From Mansonella perstans (lineage: Eukaryota > Nematoda > Chromadorea > Rhabditida > Onchocercidae), in the NCBI GenBank assembly GCA_037074765.1, contig JBAMDO010000130.1, positions 1 to 64,000 on the forward strand: a DNA stretch of 64,000 nucleotides, in the 5' to 3' direction. The notes below the pieces were generated by a model, which saw nothing but the letters and a program-made list of their open reading frames with translations, was not told the DNA's origin and searched no databases. The translations under genes and the position numbers were made by a program. Positions 11,061 to 24,880 of this stretch are shown here, in pieces (positions within the stretch are counted from its first letter, which is position 1; every line of letters starts with the position of its first letter).

Positions 11061-14000
11061 TTAATTGGTAGCAGCTGGTATATTACCGTTCCAAACTTTG
11101 GTATAATCGATGTTCAGATTACTTCGTTCTTGTTCTGGATTCATTGTACCATAGTCGTTACCAGTAATAACTGTATCTAAAGCTATTAATTGATTCGGAA
11201 CAAATTCATAAATATATCCAGAAAATTAGGAATTTAAAATTTCAATTTAAATAATGATTTTTTTTCTCTTTGTAATAGTTGACATTGTTTTTTTTTTTAA
11301 TTGTTATTTGTAGTTATAAAATACTTAGGAATAATTCCAAATAATATTTCGATGAAAAAAAATGAACAAAGCTTATTACTTTTACAGACATTATTTCTCA
11401 GCCATAGCTCTTCCTCATCTTTTGGCTCTGCCCAATCTTGCAATTCACCGGATGCATAAACAGCATAGAATGTAACACCGGTGAAATGTATGAGGCTTGC
11501 AAGTAGAAATACTCTTTCCCATCCACGTGGTCCACGTGCAATTAATTTTTCTGTTACAAATGGACATGTTAAACCAGCTAATGTTCCAATACCATTTGAG
11601 AAACCCATTAGTATAGCTGCATAACGTGGTGCTATATCCAAATGATTTACATTGAAACCTTAAAAAAAAAAAAAAAAAAACTTTAACTATCTTAAAACAT
11701 ATTTTTTACACATGAGTTATTATTATTTAATTAATTGAAAAATTTCTTAAAATATTTTTTCTAGTTTAAATTTTAAATTTCTTAAATTTTTCTTCCAAAT
11801 TTTTTTTTTTCAAAATTTTTCGGTTTCTTTTTTGATAGATAAGAAGATTAAAAAGATTTTTCAAATATTTTAAAAACTTCCATTAATACTTTCATGAAGT
11901 TTAGCAATTGCAAAAAATATTCAATTAAACCTGAAATTGCAAATCCGCTACTGCCAACTGCAAATATTAGAGCTAATACAGCAGTTGTATCACTTTTAGT
12001 ATATGCAACAATTAGCATAAATAAAGCTTCACCACCAAAACCTATAATAAAAGTTAGATATGATTGATATTAATGATCCTAAAATGACTTATACAAAAAT
12101 ACGACAGTAATTTGAATAATGCTTAAGCATAGGTTCGTGAACATAACCATATAATGTAATGTAAAATAATCAATTGGATGGGAAAGAGAGAGGAATTTAA
12201 CATTTACCGGCACAGTTAAAAAGTTTCCGTACTGCTGTTGTACTGAGAATTTGATGTGAACGTAAATAATCAGCTAATTGACCACCACCAAGTACTGCTA
12301 AACCCATTACTGCATGTGGTAAAGCTGCTATTAAACCACTCTGCAAAAATAACAATAATTCATAATTGAATTCAAAAAAAAAAATTTAAATTCATAATAA
12401 ATTCAGAAAAAATTGATGCATTAATTTTAATTGATTTAATGAAATTAAAAACCAGGAGTTTTTTTTGCGCTAAACTTTTTTTCAAAAATTTTGTTTCAAT
12501 CAATAACTACAATAAACAAGCAACTGAACTTTTTTTACCATTTCTAATAAAAAAAAAGTGGGACGGTAAGAATAAGGATGAATTCTTACCTATTTGGTTA
12601 CTGTATTTGATGCTATTTTTTAAATATTTCGTTTCCAATTTATAGTAATACTTTTTCAATTTACAGTAATACTTTTTGGTAATCAAACAAAGGTATTAAA
12701 ACAAAAAGTATACTTACACTATTAATTGCCATATCGAGTACTTCTCTCATATAAGTAAGTTGATTTTGAAGTAAAAGATAAAATGTCCAACTTCGTGCAA
12801 AATTTGCCACAATTATTGCATAGACTGGTTTTGATTGAAAGATTGCCTTCCATGGTATTGATGAAAGCTAAAATATGTGTACATGCATATGCATCTATGT
12901 ATTTGTGTGTGTATATATGTATGTATAAATTTTAAAATTTATAGGAAGAATTAGCAAACTACAAAATAAACTACATCGTACTCCTCTTAGTAGTTCTGAT
13001 TCTTTATTTTTCGATTTTCTGAGTGCTCCAGATGGCGGCTTCTCTACTCCTGGTGATGCCGATGTCTCCTATTATTCCTCTAATGCTCCCTTTTCTCCTA
13101 GTAGTCCCTTGATCCCTTATACCTGGTAATCGTGCTCCTAATGTTTCCCGTTCCCGATTACCGATTCACTTTTTGTAATTAAATCTTCTTTATTTTTCTT
13201 AAGATTTTTAATTAAGATAATTAATGATTTCTGAATAATGATAAATTTATGTGGGTTCAGAATAAAATATTATAGATATCGGTGTGAACTTTTTTTTAAA
13301 CATTTTTAATTTAAGGATAATTAAAAAAATTTTCTAAATAAGAAATGGATAAAGCAACTCTATATGACAATATGTAACAATATAGCGAAGTAGTGATTGT
13401 TCAGAGATAAAAAGCATACAGTTAGATGACTTTTTGACACGGGTCCAATTGTTTTCAAAATATAATTCTTTTCTTTCATTGAAATTGTCGGATGAAATAC
13501 TGGGCTTTCAAATGTTAGCGCAAACCAAAATATTGCCCATATGACACCAGCAAAACCTTTGTGGATATGTAATGCATAATAATAAATTTTATAGGATCTT
13601 AAGAAAGTTTAAGTAATGGATGAATTTTTTTAAATTTTTAATTAAATTTAATTAAGTATGAAAAATTTTACTTTGAAGCATACCATATACATAAAATGGT
13701 GCAGACCAATGTATGTAACTGACAAGCCATGCAGAAACCGGTAAACCGATTACTGCACCAGCATAGGAACCTGTAAATGCAGTTGTTGCTAATTTTGATC
13801 GTTCCAGTGGTGGTGCCCAGTAACGCCACACACCATGCATTGCCGGATATGATACACCCTATTAATTAAAGTTAATTAATTGTTGTTTTGTTTTTAATCC
13901 TCGTTTTTTTTTTGCTCATTTATTATTCTAGTGAAATTTTTTCAACTTCTTTTGAAAAATTCGTAATGATTTTTTGAATCATAAATCAACAATTTTAATC

Positions 14001-17000
14001 ACTTCAATTATTAAAAATGCGACAAATTCCTTTGTTTCGTTAAGATTTGTTAGAGAATTTTAAGAGGCGATAACAGAAAATTGACTGTATCATTCCGAGA
14101 TTTGCCAGAAATTCAAAATAGAAAAACAGGATTGAGTGATTAATTTTGATATCTAAAATGGGTAAAAAAATTTACTTGTACAAGTCCTTGTAGTATTTGA
14201 ATGATTGCGACTAATGTGTCACTTTTAGAATGAAATGCAAATGGTAGCAAAATATTGAAAAATGATGCGAAACCTATAGCAAGGCCAAACAATCTGTAAA
14301 AACTTTTTTTTTAAAAATTTTTTCAATTTAACAATAAAAAATTTCAAGTAATTAAATAATAAAAAAGTCTTAACAATAAATTAAAAAATGATATCAATTT
14401 GATTATCTGATCATAGGGTCATCTATACTTTTACTACTAATACTGATACCGATGGAATGGCGATGAAATGGGCAGTCCTGGACAGTTCATTCAGATGGTT
14501 CCTTAAATGCTTTTTGCAGATGTTGTCTATTTTTATTTTTCAAATTATTTTATAAGGATAAACAAATTGGTAATTATTCGAAATGAGGCCACAGTTGAAA
14601 TTATGCTGAAAACTTCCAAAGAAATGTTTTACTTATTAGGTGCAAATTTAGCAGCCAATAGGCCAGCCGGTACTTGTGTCAATAAATACCCATAGAAAAA
14701 TGAACTTTCCATAATGCTAAGCTCTGTTAATGTCCAGTTAAAGTGTCGTCTCTGAAATTTGTAAGACAAAAAATTTTTTTTTTGTAAGACAAAAACAAAA
14801 AATTTTTGTATAATAAAAAATTTTCACTCATTTTGAAAAAAATGTTATGATCTGTATAGGTAGTAACCAAAGGCACAAATAATAATTGTCTAGCAAATAA
14901 AAAGCCTAGCAAAGAAATGAATGACATTTAATTTTGTGACAAATTTTAAAATCATATTTGCTTTGAATTAGCTTAAATGAAGATTGAATGAATTTTTTCC
15001 ATTCATTTTTCGAACTAATTTTTCAAGAAGAAAAATTTAAAATAGTATACCGTAGTTACCGTTAAAATGAACAAGTAATGCTAAAAAAATGATTCACCGA
15101 ATTAAGCCAAAAAAAAACATCAATCTAATCGGATGGATCAGATGGACAATTTGAGTGCCGTAAATAAGAAATGGATAAAGTTTAGAAGGAAGAATCATGA
15201 AACTGATGACAGCAACGAAAATATTCCAATGTGATTTACTGATAGGGTAAATAGATGTTAATGACAATTGGCTATCTAATTACTTCTCACGAATTAATAT
15301 AGTTTATTATTTTAACGAAAAAATACTCAATGAGTATTTTGAAATTCAATGAATTTATCCTTTTTTTTAATAAATTATTTTAGTTGATAATTTCTTTTGA
15401 AAATTAAATTTTCTGAGGCATGAAATTTTGATTGTGGGAATCAGCTGTGATTTATATTTTTCGGGAACGATAAATTTTTGGATGCAAAGATAAGAAGTGC
15501 AATTTTAATTTTTGAAATAAGTACAAAGTTATGAATTCTAAATTCATTCGGTGATTTTAACTAATTAGTGAAAAATTTGAATTGAACGAAAATTATTGTA
15601 TATTCGGTTATTGTGTATTTATTACTGTATATGTAAATTTAGGGATTATGAAATACTTGGCTTTTATTTACTGTAATCAAAGAAAAGTTGCAATATGGGT
15701 TGAAAAATGGGTAAATTTAAATTGTGGAATTAAATGAACATTGCGAAATAAATTCAGTTATTATCAAACGAAAAATTTTTTATCCCACTTTAAATCCATA
15801 CCAATCAATTGATCATTTTATTGATTGCTTCGCCATATACTTAAAATAAAATCAAAAACTGGATTTCCGGAAAAGAACTTGAAAATCTTGAATCGATGAT
15901 TGATAAAAGTGATGATTGTAATACAATTACTACTACTGGATGCTTTCCCGATTTTCATTAGATAAAAAAACCGTATTGGTATTAAGCGAAGTTAAAATGA
16001 AGTGACATTACTTGAAAATGTACTGCAAAAAGAACTAATTAGTTCCGGAAAATCTATGTAAAACTATCCAGCAAGAAATAAGAGACAATTCCGACTAATA
16101 TGGGTATTGTTCTTGTTGACTATATATTGTTAAGCTTTCGAAAATAAACTTGTTATTTTAGAGTGATTTGTTCGATTGAAAAATTTCAACAGTTCAACGA
16201 GTTTTTTTTTTCATTTTTTTGTAAAATCAAACTTAATTGGCCAAAAAAAAGCTAAGGATATATTCAGTGCTAACATGATGTTTGCCCCATGGATCAATAT
16301 AATCATGAGCCATATGATTTTTTGCAGCACCAAAATTACAACGTATGCCAAAAACAATCAAAAATCCCAAATTAGCTAAAATTGCAAGCTGCCAGCGTTT
16401 TGCACAATTGCAAAATGAACATTGATCAACAGCCTGAAAGAAATCAATATATTATGGATAATTGTAGGAAACATTTTGACAAATGAGAAGTTTTGAAAAA
16501 AAAAATTTAACGCTTATTGAATTTTAGTTATTTCAAAAAAAAGTATAGTTTTTATTTTTTATTGCTTTGATGATTTCAGCATTTATTTCATTCTTTCATT
16601 CAATAAATTTACTTGCTAATTTTATGTTTAACTTCAGCATGGCTCAAATATTGTAACTGACAATCAAAAATAAATTCCAATAGAAATTTTCGATTATTTC
16701 CATTTTGTAAATGACAAATCAAAATCAAATCAAAATGATGATAATCAAAATCAAACTTCAAAAAAAATAATTTCAATTGTTGTCATTTAACAATTTACCA
16801 CAAGAACTACTTTTTTGTATAAGTAGCTATTTGAATTTATCATTGACCTTTCAGTCATTTTTAAAATACTCTCATATTTGATTGGTCAAAACATTTTGCT
16901 GAATGCAAAATGTATTAAAATATTAACTTGTATTCATCAATTCTATGGGGCTTTTCGCTTTCCACAAGTATGAAGTAACTGTTAGTTGAAAATGAATTAA

Positions 17001-17271
17001 AAAGTTTCGAACAATAAAAGTAATTAAGGCTGCAAAGGAAAAAAAAGTATTTAAATTTTGTAGAAATACTTTAAAGGTTAAAATTTAAAATTGTTGACAA
17101 TTTCAATTCAGTAGAATGGAAGAAAGCTACTTGACATTTCAAATTATTACTTACTTCAAGTAATTTATTGGAAGTACAAGCTAATGCTGCGTTGTTCCGT
17201 TCACTGCTAGCTGTTGCTTCATCTAATTCATATCCTTGTTCAGCAACATTTTGAAACTTTTGTTGATCCAT
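11061..17271 (-). CDS. eat-4: Vesicular glutamate transporter (VGLUT, SLC17 family), EAT-4 orthologue
   Basis: Proton/anion-coupled carrier that loads glutamate into synaptic vesicles. Exons in reading order: 17155-17271, 16275-16433, 14633-14751, 14176-14293, 13684-13858, 13420-13556, 12718-12867, 12208-12340, 11931-12041, 11380-11658, 11061-11182. All phases agree, giving 539 residues (family about 560-590). Major-facilitator signatures are clear: [14 protein letters not shown] (TM1), [14 protein letters not shown] (TM2), [19 protein letters not shown] (TM4), [20 protein letters not shown] (TM7), [20 protein letters not shown] and [20 protein letters not shown] (C-terminal half). Residues known to matter in rat VGLUT2 are present: R70 (R88 there), R183 (R184), E190 (E191) and R300 (R322). 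The position of VGLUT2 H128 is E107, as I recall it also is in EAT-4. The cytosolic N terminus (about 55 residues) and the tail ending GNIPAATN are less conserved. Expression in glutamatergic neurons is expected from the family. The only soft spots are the first exon and the short last exon. Confidence 0.93.
12945..13165 (-). pseudogene. Possible decayed collagen-like segment inside a VGLUT intron
   Basis: The intron 12868-13419 contains a GC-richer stretch unlike its flanks. On the minus strand, glycine codons recur about every nine bases between roughly 13020 and 13140. They give collagen-type Gly-X-Y runs such as [12 protein letters not shown] and GIIGDIG, split across frames by small indels. 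On the plus strand the same DNA is open for 66 codons (12929-13129) with no ATG and ends in PLIPYTW. That frame could be a mirror of the Gly periodicity or a real exon starting after the TTTATAG at 12938-12944. I favour a collagen remnant, with modest confidence. Confidence 0.35.
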
Positions 17272-18024
17272 TTTTCTCTTTCTCTTTCTTTCTCTTCACT
17301 TTGATAGTTAGAAAGCTAAAAAGAAGAGAAATTGTTAACGATTTTCAGTTCTTTTTTTTCATTTCCTCTCTTTCCAATAATTATTATCGAACGATTGGAA
17401 AAGTGATTGAAAGATTTTGTTGCAATCAATATAATCAATAACAACATTTATAAAATATGAATTTTGAATTTTTTTCTGTTTTTTGATAGTTTTCATTTTA
17501 GTTTTTGATTTTTGACTAGAAGAATTAGCTGCAATTTAAGTTTCTCATCCTAGCTTAAGTCTCTCGTTCTTAGCAGGGACTTAAGCTTTGATTTGATGAA
17601 ACAATTTTGGATATTCACTTCAGAAATCTTTCTGCGATGAATAATTTAATGTGTTCTTGATTCATTACGTTAATTCAATATATTCTTAGCAAAAGATCTA
17701 ACACCTAAGTTGAACAGACTTAACACCTTAGTTGCTGTTGCCCTTAGAAGGGTAACTTGCCAAAAAATGCATGTTCGACAACTATTGCAATCATGCATTG
17801 AAATTGGAACTATTTGATTCAGGATATTCAGTTCCAGGAATTTTTCTGAAACAATTCATTGAGATAATTCAGTGTTACAGACTAATCATTTCTTTATCGA
17901 TTATTTATGCTATCATTTTAAAATTGGAAAAAATGCAATAATTTGATGGCAGTTTGAAAGTAGCGAATTAAAAAAGCAAAAATCTGAAATTGAAACTTTT
18001 TTTGTTGGTTCAAGTAAACAAGTG

Positions 18025-18078
18025 GTACATTATTAATTAATCTGTTATTTAGTACATTATTAGTTAATCTGTTGTTTT
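18025..18078. repeat. 27-bp tandem duplication
   Basis: GTACATTATTAATTAATCTG begins at 18025 and recurs with one change at 18052, so two adjacent 27-base units are present. Confidence 0.8.
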
Positions 18079-18456
18079 TGTCAAAAATATCAAAACATTA
18101 TGGATAAAACACCTGGAAAACATTTGTTCAAGTATCTCTTAAGAAATGCATGGAAAAAAAAAAAAAAAACGACAAACAATTTTTGAACTGTGATTTTACT
18201 TGAATTTATTTGGCTAATATCAGAATGATTTAATTTAAATGATTACATTATCGAGGATATGACAATAACAATGGGCTGTTTTTTTCAATCATTAAATCAA
18301 TGCGTAGACCTGAAAGTTGACGAATAAGTTGACAAATGTTAAGAAACCTATTTTTGCTCCGGTCATTTCTGGATTAATTCCCAAAAAAAATTGTAAATTT
18401 CACAAAGCTAAAACAGTAGAATGTAAAAGTACTTCTCAAAACCTCCATTATTTCAT

Positions 18457-18643
18457 AACTTCTAACAATATTCTCAAAGTGATTGCACACGGGCAGAGGA
18501 AATTTCACCAGTAAATCAGGATCCCAGAAGTCAGGATATATGAGTTAACTTTTAACAATATTCTCAAAGCTATTGCACACAGCAGAAGAAATTTCACCAA
18601 CAAATCAGGACTGCCATTCCAGAAATTAGGATAAATGAGTTGA
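18457..18643. repeat. 90-bp imperfect tandem duplication
   Basis: Two consecutive units start at 18457 and 18547 with AACTTCTAACAATATTCTCA and AACTTTTAACAATATTCTCA. They continue in parallel through ATTGCACAC, GAAATTTCACCA, AAATCAGGA and ATGAGTT. Substitutions and small indels suggest an old duplication. Confidence 0.8.
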
Positions 18644-21600
18644 GTAGAATGGATGTGGAATATTTTCTTTCAATAAAAATTATTATTGGAGTAATAATAT
18701 CCATTTAAATTAAAGCAAAAGATTGAATTAAACTATTTCAGAGCATTCACAATTCTCTTCTTTAACCTGTTCTTCTTAATGCTAATCTTCTGATCTACAA
18801 ATTTGAATTTTTTAAAATTAATGGAAAAATTGTAAGAAAATGTAAATACGTAGAAAAAAAACTTCTGAATGAAATCGTCCCACTCGTTTATTTTTTAATT
18901 ATTTCAAGACAGGAAAAAGCATCTTTCATTTCAGTACATTTCAGGACTTTTACTTTATTTAATTTCTAAAATCATACATATCAAATCCATTTCCTCCTCT
19001 CGGATATATTATGCATCGCTAAGCATTCAATGTTCAATAAGGCATTAGCATTTAACGAGATTTCATTTCCTCAAACAAAAAAAAAAAAATTCTCTTCGTC
19101 ATTTTTTTAATAAATTGAAAAATTTCTCTGCACATTCTCGACATTTCTGAATATATGCCTTGTAATTATATAAATTACAATTATTAAATCTTTTTTTTTT
19201 GTCTTCAGATCTTTCATATTTAAAATATAATATAGAATATGATAAAATTTGAGCAGTATGCAAAAGACTTCAAAAATGATGTAGTTTTTGATAATTAAAT
19301 AATTGCTCATGCTTTAATTAATTAATTAATTTGCAATTATTAAATTGTTTTTTTTTTGCCTTCCACTATGTTAGCGAATAATATAGAAAAATGAATAACG
19401 TGAAGGAGGATTAAGAAAATGATGTAATTTTGATGATTGAATAATTGCTCGTTGCATATTCTAATTAATTAATGGCCAAAATTAATTAACAGACAAAATT
19501 TTCGTAACTATATAATTTGCAGTTCTTAAATCGTTTTTCACCCATTACAATAATATTTGAGAGTAGAGTGGGAAAAAATTTGAATATTATGGAAAAAGAC
19601 TTTTAAAAATGGTGTGATTTTACTGACTGAATAACTAATTATGTCCTTTGATTAATTAACTAAATTGAAGAAAGAAATATTGAACACAAGTTTGCTTTTG
19701 AACGAACAAAATTATCGACAAAGCAATTTTTTCAAAAAATAATGAATTATCGCTTGTCCATTTACAAGTAACGATCAGAACAATTAGTCAGTGATATTCT
19801 TTTAATCTTTGATATTCTCTTTTACTCATCAATTCTTTCTTTTCACTTTTTTTAAAAATATGCAAAAAAAATTCAATAAAAATTTTGAAATGACTATCTG
19901 CTGCTGCTGTATTGATAGTAATCTTAATTAAAAAGCATGTATTTAATTAATTTTTTTCCATGCTGTTATTTTCACTTTGCCTTTCTCAAAAATTTTTAAA
20001 TTAAAATTTCAATCATTCACAATCATCACTTTTTTCCAAACAACTCAAATCATTTCATTTTTTTCCCACCACTCAAAATCAGCCATAGCAAGAAAAAAAT
20101 TACTGATGAATAACATCCACTTAAATAAGCACTCAAAAATTAGCACTAAATAAAATTGATAAGAGATTAGCAAAAAGATTTGTAAATGTAAACAATCTTT
20201 TCAAAAAAATTTTTACTCCATAAAGTGTTGTTACCAAAGAAGACTTTTTTTTTTTGAAAAATTGCTAAGTTATCTAAAGTAGAGTATATTTCTAGATTTT
20301 TAAAAATATCAATACTGTCCAGTTCCTTTAACAAATGGAGAATATACCTAGAATGTTGAACGTTGTCACCCACCTCCCTCGGCTACTAATTTATATTTTT
20401 ATTATTTTGTTTTTTGTATTTCTTCTTTTTAAAAAATCTATCCTACAGCCAATCAATAAGTTACCCTAGAATATTTTTCTGGAATGATTTCCAACTTCGA
20501 AACCTTATGGCTTTTTTTAGCAACAGTCAAAAGCATATTTTAATTGCTCATGCTAACCAAGCAATAAATAAATAAACTATGCGGAAAATGTCCTTGAATG
20601 ATTCATTTGGCACATATTCTCGAACAAAGGATAGCATTGTCAAATGCAGCTATGATAATATGTTAACAATAATATGCTTTGATAGCAAAAATTGCAAATG
20701 ATATCCTTAAAGCTATGAAAATTCAGTTTAAAGATTTGCAAGGAAAAACAAAATTTGTAAATTAAAGGAAAGTACGTTTTGGATAATTCTCCGGATTTAT
20801 TCAGGAATATACTTTTTTTTCGTTTTGATTCCATCAAATTTTTTTGGTGGAAAAATTTTAAATAATTTTTTTTGCTTTGAAAACTTTTTGAGAAATCTGT
20901 TAAATTATTTTTTGCGCTGAAATTTCAACAATTTATAGTGCATGTGCTTGTATATGTGCATGTATGCATGTGTTTGCAAGTATACAGTGTTATTAGTAAT
21001 GCTTTAAAATTGAAATGATCAGTTATCAGTGATGCGGAATATGGTGGAAAATATTGATTAGTAAGTATGAAGCTATAAAATGTGATTAATTATTGAAATA
21101 ATTAGTCTTATAAATATAAATACAGATAGTTTCTTTTTCTTTCGCTTTGAAAAAATGGAGAGAAGATTTAATTTAAAATAAAATTAAAATTAGAAATGGC
21201 ATTTATATCCTCGGGAAAAAAAGAAAAAATGGAAGAAATCTCTTAAGGAATTATTTATTTGGATTATATGGCTGTGGATATTTTTGCTACTGTTGAAATT
21301 TGAAGTGATAGAAAAGACAGAATATGCCACAAATGATTATGATGAATTATTATGGAAAAGTGCGAAAAGAAATGGCCTAGCTTTATATATCGAAAGCTAA
21401 ATATATTTTTATGCAAAAGGTGGAGAAAAAGACAAGACATTAGCAATGATGATAATTAGCCAAGTTGCCAAGGATGAAAATTGTTTGAGACTAAAACAAA
21501 AGCAATGTAAAGGCAAAATCTAGAAGGCTAAGTTTAAAGTAAATAAGTAAAGCAAAGATATTTCAACAGCAAATGCAAGACGAAAAATCAATGCACTTAA

Positions 21601-21949
21601 ATACGTAAGTTAAATGAAGTCAAATAATGAAATTAAATAATTTAATCGAATTAAATATGCTTTAAGGTAAATAAGAGAACAAGAAATAGATGTTTTCAAT
21701 AAAAATGAAAATTTTAATCAATAGCTCTATCTAATACAATATTTTCTGTTTATCATTTTCCAATATTATCTCATTAACTGATTTAGTTATAATAGATAAC
21801 AAAAAAATCTTACAGGTATTTTATAGGTTAGTTTGTAATAGTTTTACTGGTTATCTTTTATTATTTATCATCTCATTAATTGTCAGGTAATCTTTTAATA
21901 CTTATCATCTCTTTAAATTAATCTGTAGTAATAATAAAATTTCATTTCA

Positions 21950-22106
21950 CAAGGGATGTTGTCCCGTAAATCTGCGCACATTTGCAGGACATTTCAAAAA
22001 TTTACTTCAAACCTCCCATTCCAGCTGCTTGATTGTTCAAGCAGGGGACGAACACTCGGTTATCCCAGACATTGAACAAACCAAGTATCTGACAAGGACC
22101 GAATAG
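21950..22106. other. Anonymous GC-rich island with open frames on both strands and a perfect hairpin
   Basis: About 155 bases are much richer in G+C than the surrounding AT-rich DNA. The plus strand is open without an ATG from 21891 to the stop at 22104-22106. The minus strand has an open frame reading ILGLFNVWDNRVFVP then CLNNQAAGMGGLK before a stop. A perfect 8-bp stem with a four-base loop (CTGCTTGA / TCAAGCAG) lies at 22025-22044. It could be a fossil exon, a transposon scrap or a structured RNA. I do not recognise it. Confidence 0.4.
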
Positions 22107-24796
22107 TAATAATATAATTTAACTCGTCATTATCTTCAGATATTTCCCAAATAAATTTTTCTCTTTTTTTTTAGGTATTCGATTAAGGAAAAATGATGTT
22201 TGTATCTTTTTCATTTGATCATTCTTAATTTTTACCCAAAAAAAAAACAAATTAATCAGTGGGCAAAAACTTAAGGGCAAAGTTCTTTCTTAATTAAATA
22301 AATAAGCGAGAAATTATATAAAATGGGTAATTTAAATGAATGGGTAGTTTATAACAATGGATAATTTGATATTATTGGTAATTATAAAATGAGTAATTTC
22401 GTTTAATTGATAAAAAATTAGAAGCTATAAGATTTTCGTTAAAATTTGAGAAAAAAAATTTTTACCAAAATATTGCAAGTTTTCTTCAATGCTTCCTGAT
22501 GACGGTAATAATGAATACAGGAAGAGAATTTAAAGTTATTTGCCAACATATATTTGTATATACGAAAATATGTCATGGGATTAAATGTTAATGACAGCAG
22601 TTAATATATTTTGTGTGTTGTTAGATGTCAAGTTAAGTACTAATAAATTTTGAATGATTTCATAATTATATCAACAATTCTCTCATATTATCTATCGCTC
22701 ATAAATATCCATCATTTAAAAATTTAGCCCTTGCAATTATCCTTTAGCATTAAGTTGTTTATTATTTTTTATAGGGAAAGGTTGAAAAATTGAAATGATT
22801 AAGTTTTTTTTTTTTTTTTGAAAAGTTTTTTAAAAAATTAGCTTTAAATGTATTTCGTAATTTTTGTGAGACCAAAATCAAAGTTTAATATTTTTGTATG
22901 TCATGTAAATAACACAAAGAAAAGACAAAAATTAAAAAATTAATCATGTTAGTCAATTTGGTAAAGGAAAAGAAAATTTGTAAACTTTTAATTAATAACA
23001 ATTTATTAAGCGATTGCAATGCTTAAGTAAGCTTCTTGTAATTAATACAATTAATGTGAACTCTAAAAATTACTGTCAAAAGTTTCTGAAGCCTCTTATA
23101 TGAATAACTTTTTTTTTAATTCATTAAAAAGCCTCAACTTTTAATATTATTTTTGGAAAGTTTTAAGAGAATTAATTGCTGATTAATTCAGTGATAAGAA
23201 TTAATTAAACGCTGATAAAATATCTGCTAATTACTGGTAAACTGCAGTTTGCATGATAGTAGCAAGAGTGCACAAGAAAGTAATTTTTCAAATGGCAATT
23301 TGTAATAAATGTACCAATTAAATTTATGGAGTTATCGGACGCAACAAGCATGCAATTAATTAATGCACTAGCAGCAATGTATTCAGTTAATTTCTTTTCA
23401 ATTATTAATTCCTCTTCCAATAGGTAAGATTAAATAATTTTAATACTTTACAATAAGTGAACAGAAAAAGAAGGTAAAAGAGAAAAATGAAATCATGACA
23501 TAAAATTGTCATCTATGACTAATGACTTAGATAAAAGTTCATTTTAATACTTTATCGTTGGCCATTTATGTTTCAGCAAAGAAATGAAAAATTATTATTA
23601 ATGTAGATTTTTTTCTCTAATCTTTTACCTAATGCATTTTAAATGCCTGTAATCTGATTTGTTATTCTGGCTAATATGATGCAGAAAGTTGGGGCAACTT
23701 TTTATTTTTTTTCCTTTCAACCGAAATTAAATTTGCGCTGAAAATATCCTGAAGCAGAATGATTGTAATTGAAATAAGAAATGTTTTTGCATTAAGAATT
23801 TAGGCAAGATTTTTTTTTAAAATTAATTGTTATTCAACAATATTTTAATATAATATTAATGCTAATCTTAAACAGTTTGCTTTACATGTACAACAACAAA
23901 CTCGATTGATGATCTAAAAGTTCAAAAGTAATATATTTCACACTAATAATCTCAATCTGTTCTACTTTTTTTTTTATAAAACCTGATTAATTAATTGAAA
24001 CTTAAAGTAATACTTATTAAACTTAAAGTTAAAGTAAATTAAAATAATAGTAGTAGATATTAGTAAAAGTAGTATGGTAGTAGTAAAGTTAGCATTGGTA
24101 AAAGTAAGTAATAAAGTAATATTTACTTTAAGTTAAAGTTAAAGTAATATTTATTAATAATCTCACTGGTCCTAATTCATTTTTCGTATGCCATAGAACC
24201 TGCTAAATGATTTGAAACTTAAAAAAGTACTTCGCATTGACAATCTCACTAATCTTAATATCTAAACTGTTCGTTTTTATACATGTCATAGAATTTGGAT
24301 GAATGATCTGAAATCTAAAACAATATTGAATGATCTGACTTTGCATTAATGATCTCTTTAGTCTCAAACAAAACAATTTTATCGATATTTTTTAAAAAAA
24401 AAAATTTAATAGATGGTGAAAAGGATTTTGTAAAACCTATAATTCAGCAATTTCAGAAAGATTTTTTTTTTTTTAAAATAAAGTAGCTCTAGCACTCTAG
24501 CAGTTAAAGCTATATCCGTTTCGTAAAAAAAAAAAAAAAAGCATCCGGTAAAAAGAATTGATAAAAGAACGGCTAAAGAGGATTGATGCATTTTAACACC
24601 ACTGGAGGGACTAGTAGCGTAAATATAAAGTTAGGTGCCTTTTCAAGTAGGGGTTTCCCTTTTCGCTAAATTTGGTTCAAAATTCATAATGTTCTTTTTA
24701 AGCCTATCCTCTTCATAACTTGATTATTTCTATTTAAAATTTTGAAAGCTGGCAAATATTTCTCTGCTAATTCATTTCATTCCATTATTGCTCTTA

Positions 24797-24880
24797 TAAC
24801 AACAACAATAACAACAACAAAATAACAACAATAACAATAATAACAACAATAACAGCAACAACAACAACAAACAACAAATA
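24797..24880. repeat. AAC/AAT trinucleotide-like tract
   Basis: Imperfect AACAACAATAAC repeats over about 85 bases in intergenic sequence. Confidence 0.85.

Noticed and set aside
21950..22106. Bacterial-endosymbiont insertion or tRNA gene
   Set aside because: No A-box/B-box tRNA pattern or recognisable bacterial gene was seen; kept only as an anonymous island.
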